Positions 1 through 5,788 of a stretch of DNA of 6,753 nt are shown here, in pieces. A program made the translations under genes and the position numbers. Positions within the stretch are counted from its first letter, which is position 1, and each line of letters starts with the position of its first letter. The DNA comes from Micrococcales bacterium (GTDB lineage: Bacteria > Actinomycetota > Actinomycetes > S36-B12 > UBA5976). The stretch lies in contig JAHEEQ010000075.1 in the NCBI GenBank assembly GCA_024640585.1, forward strand, positions 1-6,753. Reading direction: 5' to 3'. Under the pieces are notes generated by a model. That model ran no database searches. It was not told the origin of the DNA and saw nothing but the letters and a program-made list of their open reading frames with translations.

Positions 1-487
1 GCTGATGAATCAGCGCAGATCTCACTAGCCACTTGTTTTCAGATTCAATCCATTCAAAAATGATTTTGTCTAACTCGCGGTTCTCACTGACTACGTGGCT
101 GATTGCCGGTCTTAGCGAATCGACTGAATCCCACCAAGATTTATGGGTGATGAAAAATTTAACATGGGTCGACACAAAACTAGCAGTTAGTATTTTTTTG
201 TTTTTGTTTAAGAACTCGGCCGCGAGCATTTGAAATTCGCGTTCGTCCATGTCCCAAAGCGTGCGCATTACTTGCAATATTTGCTTCTGGTTTGGCTTGT
301 CAAATCTTGCCGAAACCTCTCGCAAAATTTCAGTTCTCGCCGGCGCATTCACCCCCGCAAACTCAAACAAATTACGCATATACGCAGACATTTCAGCAGC
401 ACGAGCTGGGTTGAATTCTTTTTCAATAGATGATCGAAGACCCGCTACAAATTCATCTACATCAAATGGCTTTGTAGCGAGTCTCAT
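1..487 (-). CDS. AlkD-like DNA alkylation repair protein (HEAT-repeat DNA glycosylase), C-terminus cut by window edge
   Basis: Reading from the ATG at 487 gives an open frame of 162 codons that leaves the window with no stop, so the C-terminal part is missing. The family excises positively charged alkylated bases (N3- and N7-alkylpurines) from DNA in the cytoplasm, using stacked HEAT-like helical repeats. Seen here: an early helix with YMRNLFEFAGV (residues 36-46), a W-D-x-D-E-R-E-F segment (78-85), the family signature KSWWDSVD (116-123), and W-x6-W-x2-R (146-156) followed by ALIHQ. By comparison with Bacillus cereus AlkD, W119 and D123 match the catalytic-pocket pair W109/D113; the third pocket Trp (W187) would lie beyond the edge. 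The start lies 7 bp after the stop of the TSUP gene on the same strand, with no clear Shine-Dalgarno, so translation is probably coupled. Full proteins are usually about 210-240 residues. The family call is firm; substrate range is not known. Confidence 0.85.
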   Translation of the reverse strand, partial: MRLATKPFDVDEFVAGLRSSIEKEFNPARAAEMSAYMRNLFEFAGVNAPARTEILREVSARFDKPNQKQILQVMRTLWDMDEREFQMLAAEFLNKNKKILTASFVSTHVKFFITHKSWWDSVDSLRPAISHVVSENRELDKIIFEWIESENKWLVRSALIHQ

Positions 488-494
488 GACGCAA

Positions 495-1436
495 TTATTG
501 TGGAACTTGATCCTCTGTAATTTCCGCTTCTGGGCCTGCGAAATCTTCTGGAGTATGTGGACTGTGATGTCCCTTTTCACGCTTGAAAGCTCTCAAAGAC
601 AGAACTGCTGTCAAACCGACAATAAGAATAGCAACCACTGGCAATCCGCCATTCGGACCAAAAACAGAATCAGAAATTGTTTTTGCATTTAGCAACATTA
701 CGAGTCCGCCAACAATCACGCCAAGTGGTTCGTGTGGCATGCGGCCAGTTAGTTTTGCAGCGAATGGTGCAACTATCGCCCCTCCGAGAAGTAATCCCAC
801 AACTGCTCTGTAGTCAATTAAGCTTGCGCTATCAGGATTATTTATAAATGCATTGATAAAACCAAGGCTTGCGGCAATCGCAACTAGAAATTCTGCGGCG
901 CTAACTGTTCCAATAACTAACCGAGGGTGAGTTTTAGTTAGAGTTAAAAGTGTTGGTGTTGTGATTGGTCCCCAACCACCACCACCAGTTGCTGTCACAA
1001 ATCCAGCAAAGCCACCAATGCTCGCGAGTACATATCCGCGTGGTCGACCCTTTGTTGGTTTTACTAAACGAATTCCAAAACCAAAGCGAACTAAGAGAAT
1101 TACACCGAGAAGTAATAGCAGACCTGACATTGATGCTTTAGCTGCAGACATTGAGATGTTTGCCAGGAATGTGGCGCCTCCGAAAGCGCCAATCGCTCCT
1201 GGAATAGCGAGGCGAAGCAAAACAACTTTGTCAACGTTTCCAACTCTCCAATGCGCTGCGCCACTGGAAAGAGAGGTTCCGATAGTTGCAAAATAAACAG
1301 AAGAGGAAGCCGCTACTGGGGTTGCCCCTAAAGCTATTAATAATGTTGAACTGGAGACTCCAAAACCCATGCCCAAAGTGCCATCAACCATCTGAGCGAA
1401 CGCGCCGGCGACAGCAAAAAGAAATACAGCTAACAA
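495..1436 (-). CDS. TSUP (TauE/SafE) family anion exporter
   Basis: This 313-residue protein is mostly hydrophobic, with about eight likely membrane helices and short loops. Members of the TSUP family move sulfite, sulfoacetate, thiosulfate or other small anions across the inner membrane. Glycine-rich stretches typical of the family open both halves: DGTLGMGFG near residue 18 and ATGGGGWGP near 150, consistent with the duplicated four-helix architecture. The C-terminus is a soluble, charged tail of roughly 30 residues with a histidine cluster (GHHSPH) followed by acidic residues. The start codon is TTG: an in-frame stop lies just upstream, and an AAAGG ribosome binding site sits 9 nt before it; the next ATG would delete the first helix. 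It follows the Rrf2 regulator by 62 bp and precedes the alkylation-repair gene by 7 bp, so it is probably in one operon under Rrf2 control. The substrate cannot be read from sequence; a sulfur anion is the inference from context. Confidence 0.88.
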   Translation of the reverse strand: MLAVFLFAVAGAFAQMVDGTLGMGFGVSSSTLLIALGATPVAASSSVYFATIGTSLSSGAAHWRVGNVDKVVLLRLAIPGAIGAFGGATFLANISMSAAKASMSGLLLLLGVILLVRFGFGIRLVKPTKGRPRGYVLASIGGFAGFVTATGGGGWGPITTPTLLTLTKTHPRLVIGTVSAAEFLVAIAASLGFINAFINNPDSASLIDYRAVVGLLLGGAIVAPFAAKLTGRMPHEPLGVIVGGLVMLLNAKTISDSVFGPNGGLPVVAILIVGLTAVLSLRAFKREKGHHSPHTPEDFAGPEAEITEDQVPQ

Positions 1437-1445
1437 TTTGATCTA

Positions 1446-1450
1446 CCTTT
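1446..1450 (-). promoter_or_regulatory. Ribosome binding site of the TSUP gene
   Basis: AAAGG on the minus strand lies 9 nt before the TTG codon at 1436. It supports that unusual start over the later in-frame ATG, which lies inside the first membrane helix. Confidence 0.55.
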
Positions 1451-1498
1451 ATTAATTCGGGGTAATACAGCCCTATTTAAACACATTAACTAAATGAA

Positions 1499-1960
1499 TC
1501 AAATATTCGGCACGCCCCAGGCAGTCGGGTCGTCCGCCAAAGACTGCACAAATGGAGGCAGAGTGCCACTCACAAGGTCAGCAACGCTCACAGAATCGAG
1601 GATTTTGCGCTCACTAGAACGAAGGGCGATCCAGATTTTCTCGAGCCCCACAGCAGCACCTTGGTATTCGACACCTTCAGGGCGCTGGCCGCGAACTGAA
1701 GTCAACGGTCCATCAATTGCGCGCAGGAGATCAGCCAAATGAATTTGTTCAGCTGGCCGAGCAAGGCGAAAACCGCCCTCACGCCCACGGCGACTTTCAA
1801 GAATTCCAGCTCGCTTCAGCGCATTTAGTGCTGTACGTAAGTAGTCATCCGACATTTTCTGGCGTTCACTAATGAAATCGATGCTGACCCAATCGTCTTT
1901 GCACGATGCAATCTCGAGGACAGCCCGAACCCCATAGTCTGTGAGAGTCGTAAAGCGCAT
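1499..1960 (-). CDS. Rrf2-family transcriptional regulator (cysteine-poor type)
   Basis: This 153-residue winged-helix repressor belongs to the Rrf2 family (IscR, NsrR, CymR, RsrR). The N-terminus MRFTTLTDYGVRAVLEIA is the standard Rrf2 opening. The helix-turn-helix spans about residues 27-50, followed by the wing with RRGREGGFRLARP (57-69) and the helix LADLLRAIDG (75-84). The family's three Fe-S ligand cysteines, normally near residues 90-110, are absent; the only cysteine is C20. It is therefore more like CymR-type members that do not carry a cluster, and probably senses a metabolite, a partner protein or something else. The open frame extends upstream, but the canonical N-terminus and a -10-like AATAAT ending 6 nt before the ATG at 1960 favour this start. 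It is divergent from the M48 protease gene, with 50 bp between starts, and leads the operon with the TSUP exporter and AlkD-like gene. It probably regulates itself and that exporter. Confidence 0.9.
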   Translation of the reverse strand: MRFTTLTDYGVRAVLEIASCKDDWVSIDFISERQKMSDDYLRTALNALKRAGILESRRGREGGFRLARPAEQIHLADLLRAIDGPLTSVRGQRPEGVEYQGAAVGLEKIWIALRSSERKILDSVSVADLVSGTLPPFVQSLADDPTAWGVPNI

Positions 1961-1966
1961 GGCACA

Positions 1967-1972
1967 ATTATT
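1967..1972 (-). promoter_or_regulatory. Candidate -10 element of the Rrf2 gene, leaderless geometry
   Basis: AATAAT on the minus strand (5/6 to TATAAT) is followed by exactly 6 nt and then the ATG at 1960. That would place transcription initiation at or next to the A of the start codon. No Shine-Dalgarno precedes either this ATG or the in-frame ATG at 1978. No convincing -35 is visible. The same hexamer and spacing recur before the small cysteine-rich gene. Confidence 0.45.
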
Positions 1973-1997
1973 ACTCATTAAAGCCGAAATAAACCTA

Positions 1998-2003
1998 AAA
2001 GGA
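1998..2003 (+). promoter_or_regulatory. Ribosome binding site of the M48 protease gene
   Basis: AAAGGA lies 7 nt before the ATG at 2011, a good match to the anti-Shine-Dalgarno at normal spacing. It fixes the start of the protease, which also begins directly with its first membrane helix. Confidence 0.7.
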
Positions 2004-2010
2004 CTAGCGA

Positions 2011-3240
2011 ATGAACGCAACCACAATTCTCAACATTGCACTAGCAATTCTTGTTGCATCATTCCTAATTGACTCATTACTGAATCGATTGAATCTAACT
2101 CACAGTCAAAAACCAATTGATCCTGAATTCTCCTTTCTATATGACGAGCAGAAACGTCAAGACGCCCTTGCCTACCAACGTGTGAATTACCTGGCAAATT
2201 TGTTAGCCGATCTAGTCAGTACTGGAGTGACAATTGCAATGTTGGCTTTGGGTGGCTTTGGGATTATCGATGAATTCGTCCGCGATTACGTTTCGAACGA
2301 AATATTGGTGGGCTTAAGCTTTATAGCGATTGTCGGATTGCTTGGATCAATTGTTTCTCTTCCATTTACAATCTATAGCACCTTCGTAATTGAAGCAAAA
2401 TTTGGTTTCAACAAAACAACAGTTGCAACTTTTATTACGGACAAAATAAAAGGTACCGCAATTGGTGCAATCATTGGCGCTCCACTTTTTAGCGCAATTG
2501 TCTGGATTTACCTACAACTTGGTTCTTACTTCTGGCTGGCAACCTGGCTACTTATGACTGCCTTTTCACTTTTCTCATTTGCATTTGGCACCACGTTAAT
2601 TTTGCCTCGTTTCAACAAACTCTCCCCGCTTGAAGGCGGCGAACTAAAAACAGCCATTTTGGATTACTGCAATGCGCAGGGCTATTCGGTAGGACGCCTT
2701 TTTGTTATGGATGGAAGTAAGAGAAGTACTAAAGCAAATGCTTTTTTCGCAGGCCTTGGAAAATCAAAAACAATTGTTCTATACGACACTTTGGTTGAGA
2801 AACTGACAGTAGAAGAAGTCGTTGCGGTTCTGGCACATGAAGTTGGACATTACAAACGGAAACACACACTCGCAATGTTTGTAGTTTCCATTTTGCAAAC
2901 TTTAGGTACCACGGCTTTGCTTGGCTGGATGCTGAACTATCCAGAAGTTTCCTACGCACTTGGCGCAGAAGTCCCAAGCTTCCATGTTGCTAGCACTACT
3001 TTCTTCCTGCTTTTCACACCGATTTCGATGATTCTAGGGTTTGCTCAGATGGCTTTATCTCGCCGCAATGAATTTGATGCAGATGAATATTCAACAAGTA
3101 CCTACCCAAGAAAAACTCTTGGAAGCGCGCTAGGGAAAATCAGTACGGATGCCCTCGCCAACCTAAATCCGCATCCGCTGTATGTGAAAGTGCATTACAC
3201 GCACCCGCCGGTAATTGAACGGCTAAAGGTGCTGAAATAG
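2011..3240 (+). CDS. M48A (Ste24/CAAX prenyl protease type) membrane zinc metalloprotease
   Basis: The 409-residue protein matches the Ste24 architecture: an N-terminal multi-helix membrane region (about residues 1-200) followed by an M48 zinc protease domain. The zinc motif is HEVGH (H276, E277, H280), preceded by LTVEEVVAVLA, and the third ligand is E354 in NEFDADEY, with the conserved aspartate D358. The segment FVIEAKFGFNKTT in the membrane region and HYTHPPVIERL near the C-terminus are both typical of the family. Eukaryotic Ste24 cleaves prenylated CAAX proteins; bacteria have no known protein prenylation, so the substrate here is unknown and membrane protein quality control is a reasonable guess. 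All catalytic residues are present and the length is close to eukaryotic members (about 425-475). It is transcribed divergently from the Rrf2 gene, and its stop directly abuts that of the convergent thioredoxin gene. There is no sign of an operon partner. Confidence 0.93.
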   Translation: MNATTILNIALAILVASFLIDSLLNRLNLTHSQKPIDPEFSFLYDEQKRQDALAYQRVNYLANLLADLVSTGVTIAMLALGGFGIIDEFVRDYVSNEILVGLSFIAIVGLLGSIVSLPFTIYSTFVIEAKFGFNKTTVATFITDKIKGTAIGAIIGAPLFSAIVWIYLQLGSYFWLATWLLMTAFSLFSFAFGTTLILPRFNKLSPLEGGELKTAILDYCNAQGYSVGRLFVMDGSKRSTKANAFFAGLGKSKTIVLYDTLVEKLTVEEVVAVLAHEVGHYKRKHTLAMFVVSILQTLGTTALLGWMLNYPEVSYALGAEVPSFHVASTTFFLLFTPISMILGFAQMALSRRNEFDADEYSTSTYPRKTLGSALGKISTDALANLNPHPLYVKVHYTHPPVIERLKVLK

Positions 3241-3813
3241 TTATTCGGCTAACAATTTTGATAATGCCTGACGGAATTCTGAATCAGTTATTCCGCCAAT
3301 TACTTTTGCGGCAATTTGCCCATTTCGATCAATTATCAGCGTTGTAGGTAGCCCATATATTGGTTGGACACTCGCTAGTTCGGAAATGTATTCATTGCCA
3401 TTTCCGATTTGATAAGAAATTCCAAATTCTTCTGCAAATGACTGAGCTTCTTCTTTGGTGTCGTCGTTGGTCAAACCAATAAATTTCACATCGGGGTAGT
3501 CATTCGCAATCTGCACAAGCATTGGAGTTTCTTGACGGCACGGAGCGCACCATGATGCCCAGAAATTCAAAACTGTGATTTGGCCTGCCTCAATGCTTAA
3601 CGGTTGGCCAGAATAGGAACTCATATCTAATGCCGGGACAGTCTTGCGATTCACTATCGGAACTATTTTCACTTTGGCGTCATCAACAGGTTTGTATTTG
3701 TTGGAATTGTCCCCTACAAAAGCGAAAGTAACCGCTCCGGCTAAGAATGCAATCACCAAAGAAATAAATATGTTTCTAAAGCCGAAGCCTGATTTGTAGT
3801 TATCCAATTTCAT
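3241..3813 (-). CDS. TlpA/ResA-like membrane-anchored thioredoxin
   Basis: This 190-residue protein has a short basic N-terminus, one membrane anchor (about residues 14-34) and an extracytoplasmic thioredoxin fold. The redox site is WCAPC (C89, C92) in the family context NFWASWCAPCRQETP; the cis-proline is P156 in YGLPTT, followed by LIIDRNGQI. Such proteins reduce disulfides of exported partners, for example apocytochrome c (ResA, CcmG) or Sco and CoxB during CuA assembly (Bradyrhizobium TlpA). The frame is open from a TTG at 3822, but ATG 3813 is preferred; neither has a well-placed ribosome binding site. Starting at 3813 it overlaps the SCO1-like gene by 14 nt, so translation is probably coupled and the two proteins are probable partners. 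Its stop codon abuts the stop of the convergent M48 gene with no base between. The family is certain; the specific client is inferred from the neighbour. Confidence 0.92.
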   Translation of the reverse strand: MKLDNYKSGFGFRNIFISLVIAFLAGAVTFAFVGDNSNKYKPVDDAKVKIVPIVNRKTVPALDMSSYSGQPLSIEAGQITVLNFWASWCAPCRQETPMLVQIANDYPDVKFIGLTNDDTKEEAQSFAEEFGISYQIGNGNEYISELASVQPIYGLPTTLIIDRNGQIAAKVIGGITDSEFRQALSKLLAE

Positions 3814-4600
3814 ATCCTGCAATCGTGTTAATTGCTGAGAAAACTGACTTTAAAGTCCACGCACCTTCACCGGGATTATTCAAAGTATCGAGACCGTGCT
3901 CCGATAAATAATTCATCAATGATGTTGGAACGTATTCCTTCGATGCTTCTGGAAATCCAGTGTTCAACCAACGCCAATTCAAATCTGGATCTATTAGAAC
4001 AACAACTGGTGCATCAATCATGCGGTATGTATTCACACCACCAGTTAACCAATCTTTTGGCTCTGATTGTTGTTCTGCATTAGTTAAAGGTTCGGACTCT
4101 GGAATTACGCCAAAAAACTTCCAGAACTTTTCGAGTTCGGATTGAGAAGCTGTAGCCATAATCCAAGATTTTTCACCATAAAGATTTTGATAGGAGTTAA
4201 TTCTTTCTACAGAATCTCGATTTCCATCAACCGAAACCTCCAGAACGGTTAATTTTTCAGACAAACCTGCATCGGATATCTTCTCGGCGATTTGTTTCAT
4301 ATTCGCTGAAGTCATCGGGCAAACGTGTGAGCAAGAAGTGTAGAAATTTGCCAAAACAATTATTTGACCTTTTAGGTCAGAAAGTGAGAATGGATTTCCA
4401 GTTGCATCCATTAAGCCAATCGACTTCACAACATTCGAAATCTTGGAACGCAAAAAAGTCCCGCCATCAGGAGCAGCTGTTGCATTTTGAAAATTGGACT
4501 CGTCGATTGTCGAAGTGTGATTTGAGTGTTCGTTCGCACTTGTTGTGGAGCAACTTGCCAACAAAATGCTACAAAGCACAATTGAGATTAACTTTCGCAT
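3800..4600 (-). CDS. SCO1/SenC-like lipoprotein lacking the conserved copper-binding histidine
   Basis: This 266-residue protein starts with a lipoprotein signal peptide: MRK, a hydrophobic run, then the lipobox LLASC with C17 as the lipidated cysteine. A linker with a few histidines follows, then a thioredoxin-fold SCO domain (about 55-235). The CxxxC motif is TSCSHVCPMT (C90, C94), as expected for Sco proteins that deliver copper to CuA of cytochrome c oxidase or act as thiol reductants. The third copper ligand, a histidine in the family pattern V-D-H about nine residues before G-P-D, is absent: the segment YRMIDAPVVVLIDPD (192-206) carries D196 or A197 there. H92 lies inside the CxxxC loop. 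It starts 25 bp after the cysteine-rich small gene and overlaps tlpA-like downstream, so the three probably form an operon. A weak AGG lies 8 nt before the ATG. No oxidase subunit gene is present. It may be a redox protein rather than a copper chaperone. Confidence 0.87.
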   Translation of the reverse strand: MRKLISIVLCSILLASCSTTSANEHSNHTSTIDESNFQNATAAPDGGTFLRSKISNVVKSIGLMDATGNPFSLSDLKGQIIVLANFYTSCSHVCPMTSANMKQIAEKISDAGLSEKLTVLEVSVDGNRDSVERINSYQNLYGEKSWIMATASQSELEKFWKFFGVIPESEPLTNAEQQSEPKDWLTGGVNTYRMIDAPVVVLIDPDLNWRWLNTGFPEASKEYVPTSLMNYLSEHGLDTLNNPGEGAWTLKSVFSAINTIAGYEIG

Positions 4601-4625
4601 GGATTAAGCCTAAATTGCACTTCTT

Positions 4626-4751
4626 CTAGTCGCAGTAACCCCCGTCACAGCATGGTTGAATGTAGTAGCAGGCTGGACAAAAGTCTTTACCTCCGCGACG
4701 TTCTAAGTCAACTTGCTCGCATGCAGGGCAAGGACCTGGATCTCCCATCAT
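4626..4751 (-). CDS. Small cysteine-rich protein, putative zinc ribbon (41 aa)
   Basis: An open frame of 41 codons fills most of the gap between the SCO1-like gene and trhO. The protein has seven cysteines: C8-P-A-C11, then C25-P-A-C28, then C34-C35 and C40 near the end, with RRGGKDF between the two pairs. The two CPAC knuckles about 14 residues apart are the arrangement of a minimal zinc ribbon; the C-terminal [11 protein letters not shown] adds possible further ligands. There is no signal peptide, so it should be cytoplasmic. I do not recognise a named family. Two tandem ATGs (4751, 4748) could start it; 4751 is chosen because a -10-like AATAAT ends 6 nt before it and there is no Shine-Dalgarno. 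It is the first gene of the probable operon with the SCO1-like and TlpA-like genes, with 25 bp to the next start. Its position invites a link to metal or thiol handling, but that is inference. Confidence 0.68.
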   Translation of the reverse strand: MMGDPGPCPACEQVDLERRGGKDFCPACYYIQPCCDGGYCD

Positions 4752-4757
4752 GGGGCG

Positions 4758-4763
4758 ATTATT
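4758..4763 (-). promoter_or_regulatory. Candidate -10 element of the cysteine-rich/SCO/TlpA operon, leaderless geometry
   Basis: AATAAT on the minus strand is followed by 6 nt and the ATG at 4751, the same layout as before the Rrf2 gene. No Shine-Dalgarno is present, so a leaderless transcript starting at the ATG is plausible. It is divergent from the candidate trhO promoter within the same 73-bp interval. Confidence 0.42.
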
Positions 4764-4811
4764 GTCGATTTGTACTGGGAATTCGCGATTAAAGAGGCGT
4801 TATTCGCTTAG

Positions 4812-4817
4812 TAAACT
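4812..4817 (+). promoter_or_regulatory. Candidate -10 element of trhO, leaderless geometry
   Basis: TAAACT (4/6 to TATAAT, keeping the TA...T frame) ends 7 nt before the ATG at 4825. The only purine-rich stretch, AAGG, is 1 nt from the ATG, too close to serve as a ribosome binding site. A weak TTAAAG lies at -35 spacing (4789-4794, 17 nt upstream). Confidence 0.4.
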
Positions 4818-4824
4818 ACAAGGC

Positions 4825-5733
4825 ATGGAACTTCAAAAAGTCATTCTTTACTACGGCTTCACACCGCTATCTGATCCTGAAGCGGTACGCCTTTGGCAAC
4901 GACAACTTTGTGATCGCCTAAACCTGACTGGAAGAATCCTGATTTCAAAGCATGGAATCAATGGCACTCTCGGTGGCAATATAAAAGACTTAAAACAATA
5001 CGTAAAACATACCAAGCAATACACAGGATTTAACAAAATCGATTTCAAGTGGTCCGAAGGAACTGGTCAAGAATTTCCAAAACTGCGTATCCGTGTTCGC
5101 AAAGAAATCGTAACCTTCGGTGCACCAGAAGAACTAATTGTTGATGAAAATGGTGTTGTTGGTGGCGGAAAGCACCTAAAACCCGAGGAAGTAAACAAGC
5201 TCGTCGAAGAACGTGGCGATGATGTCTTCTTCTTTGATGGCAGAAATGCTTTTGAGGCCAAGATTGGTAAATTCAGGAATGCAATCGTTCCTGATGTGGA
5301 AACTACTCGCGACTTTGTCAGAGAACTTGAAAGCGGTAAATACGACTACATGAAAGACAAGCCAGTTGTTACATACTGCACTGGTGGAATTCGTTGCGAA
5401 ATTCTTTCTGCTGTAATGATCAATCGCGGTTTCCAAGAGGTATACCAAATCAAAGGTGGAATCGTTCGCTACGGCGAAAAATTTGGCAACGATGGACTTT
5501 GGGATGGATCACTTTATGTTTTTGATTCTCGAATGAACGTTGATTTTGCCGAAGGCGCAAAGGTCATCGGAGAATGCGAAAAATGTGGTGGACCAACCAA
5601 AGAGTTCTACAACGAAATCACTGAAGTCACCCAGCGCAATCTTGTTCTACTTTGTGATGAATGCGCCAAGCCTGGTATTGAATCCGGCAAGCTAGAGCAA
5701 CCACTTATGCATTTATCTAATACAGTTGGCTAA
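4825..5733 (+). CDS. trhO: tRNA uridine(34) hydroxylase TrhO (YceA/UPF0176 rhodanese family)
   Basis: This 302-residue protein is a full-length TrhO. The family uses O2 to hydroxylate U34 of certain tRNAs to 5-hydroxyuridine, the first step toward wobble modifications such as mo5U and cmo5U. Seen in order: an N-terminal acylphosphatase-like part starting [11 protein letters not shown] with the signature [13 protein letters not shown]; a linker with [14 protein letters not shown]; a rhodanese domain with [16 protein letters not shown] and the active-site loop YCTGGIRCE (C185, C191); and a C-terminal pair of cysteine knuckles CEKC (251-254) and CDEC (277-280), probably zinc-binding. The frame is open to an ATG at 4750, but the protein family begins at MELQKVI, and the longer form would run into the divergent small gene; the start at 4825 is also where a leaderless promoter would put it. 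nhaA follows 54 bp downstream on the same strand and could be co-transcribed. Confidence 0.94.
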   Translation: MELQKVILYYGFTPLSDPEAVRLWQRQLCDRLNLTGRILISKHGINGTLGGNIKDLKQYVKHTKQYTGFNKIDFKWSEGTGQEFPKLRIRVRKEIVTFGAPEELIVDENGVVGGGKHLKPEEVNKLVEERGDDVFFFDGRNAFEAKIGKFRNAIVPDVETTRDFVRELESGKYDYMKDKPVVTYCTGGIRCEILSAVMINRGFQEVYQIKGGIVRYGEKFGNDGLWDGSLYVFDSRMNVDFAEGAKVIGECEKCGGPTKEFYNEITEVTQRNLVLLCDECAKPGIESGKLEQPLMHLSNTVG

Positions 5734-5764
5734 CAAATAACAATTGGCGCGTCGGGAAGTCTGG

Positions 5765-5788
5765 TCGACACTAGTAGAGGAGTGTCGA
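5765..5788 (+). promoter_or_regulatory. Perfect 8-bp inverted repeat around the nhaA ribosome binding site
   Basis: The arms TCGACACT (5765-5772) and AGTGTCGA (5781-5788) are exact reverse complements around the 8-nt spacer AGTAGAGG; a G-U pair could extend the stem by one in RNA. The nhaA Shine-Dalgarno GAGGAG (5777-5782) lies partly in the loop and partly in the 3' arm, and the last base of the 3' arm is the A of the nhaA ATG. As RNA it could form a hairpin that limits ribosome access; as DNA it could be a dimeric repressor operator. No T-tract follows, so it is not an ordinary intrinsic terminator for trhO. Confidence 0.6.

Noticed and set aside
230..692. Plus-strand open frames between 33 and 692
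   Set aside because: They are antisense to the AlkD-like and TSUP genes, overlap each other in different frames and show no recognisable domain.
1437..1498. Possible Rrf2 operator or second promoter in the AT-rich gap before the TSUP gene
   Set aside because: Only a 3-bp GGG/CCC dyad and short self-complementary AT words are visible, and no -35/-10 pair is convincing. A motif search with related regulators would be needed.
1961..2026. N-terminal extension of the Rrf2 regulator up to 2026, or to the ATG at 1978
   Set aside because: Rrf2 proteins start directly with M-R-x-T-x-x-x-D-Y. The extension would run into the divergent protease gene, and neither alternative has a ribosome binding site.
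3199..3255. Bidirectional terminator at the M48/thioredoxin junction, suggested by two copies of CGGCTAA
   Set aside because: The two copies are direct, not inverted, so they cannot form a stem. They are probably a coincidence of coding sequence.
3814..3822. TTG start for the TlpA-like protein at 3822
   Set aside because: It adds only three residues, has no ribosome binding site, and ATG 3813 is the more likely codon. It cannot be fully excluded.
4750..4824. N-terminal extension of TrhO by 25 codons from the ATG at 4750
   Set aside because: The extra residues do not resemble the family, which begins near MELQKVI. They would overlap the divergent small gene and its promoter, and ATG 4825 sits correctly behind a -10-like element.
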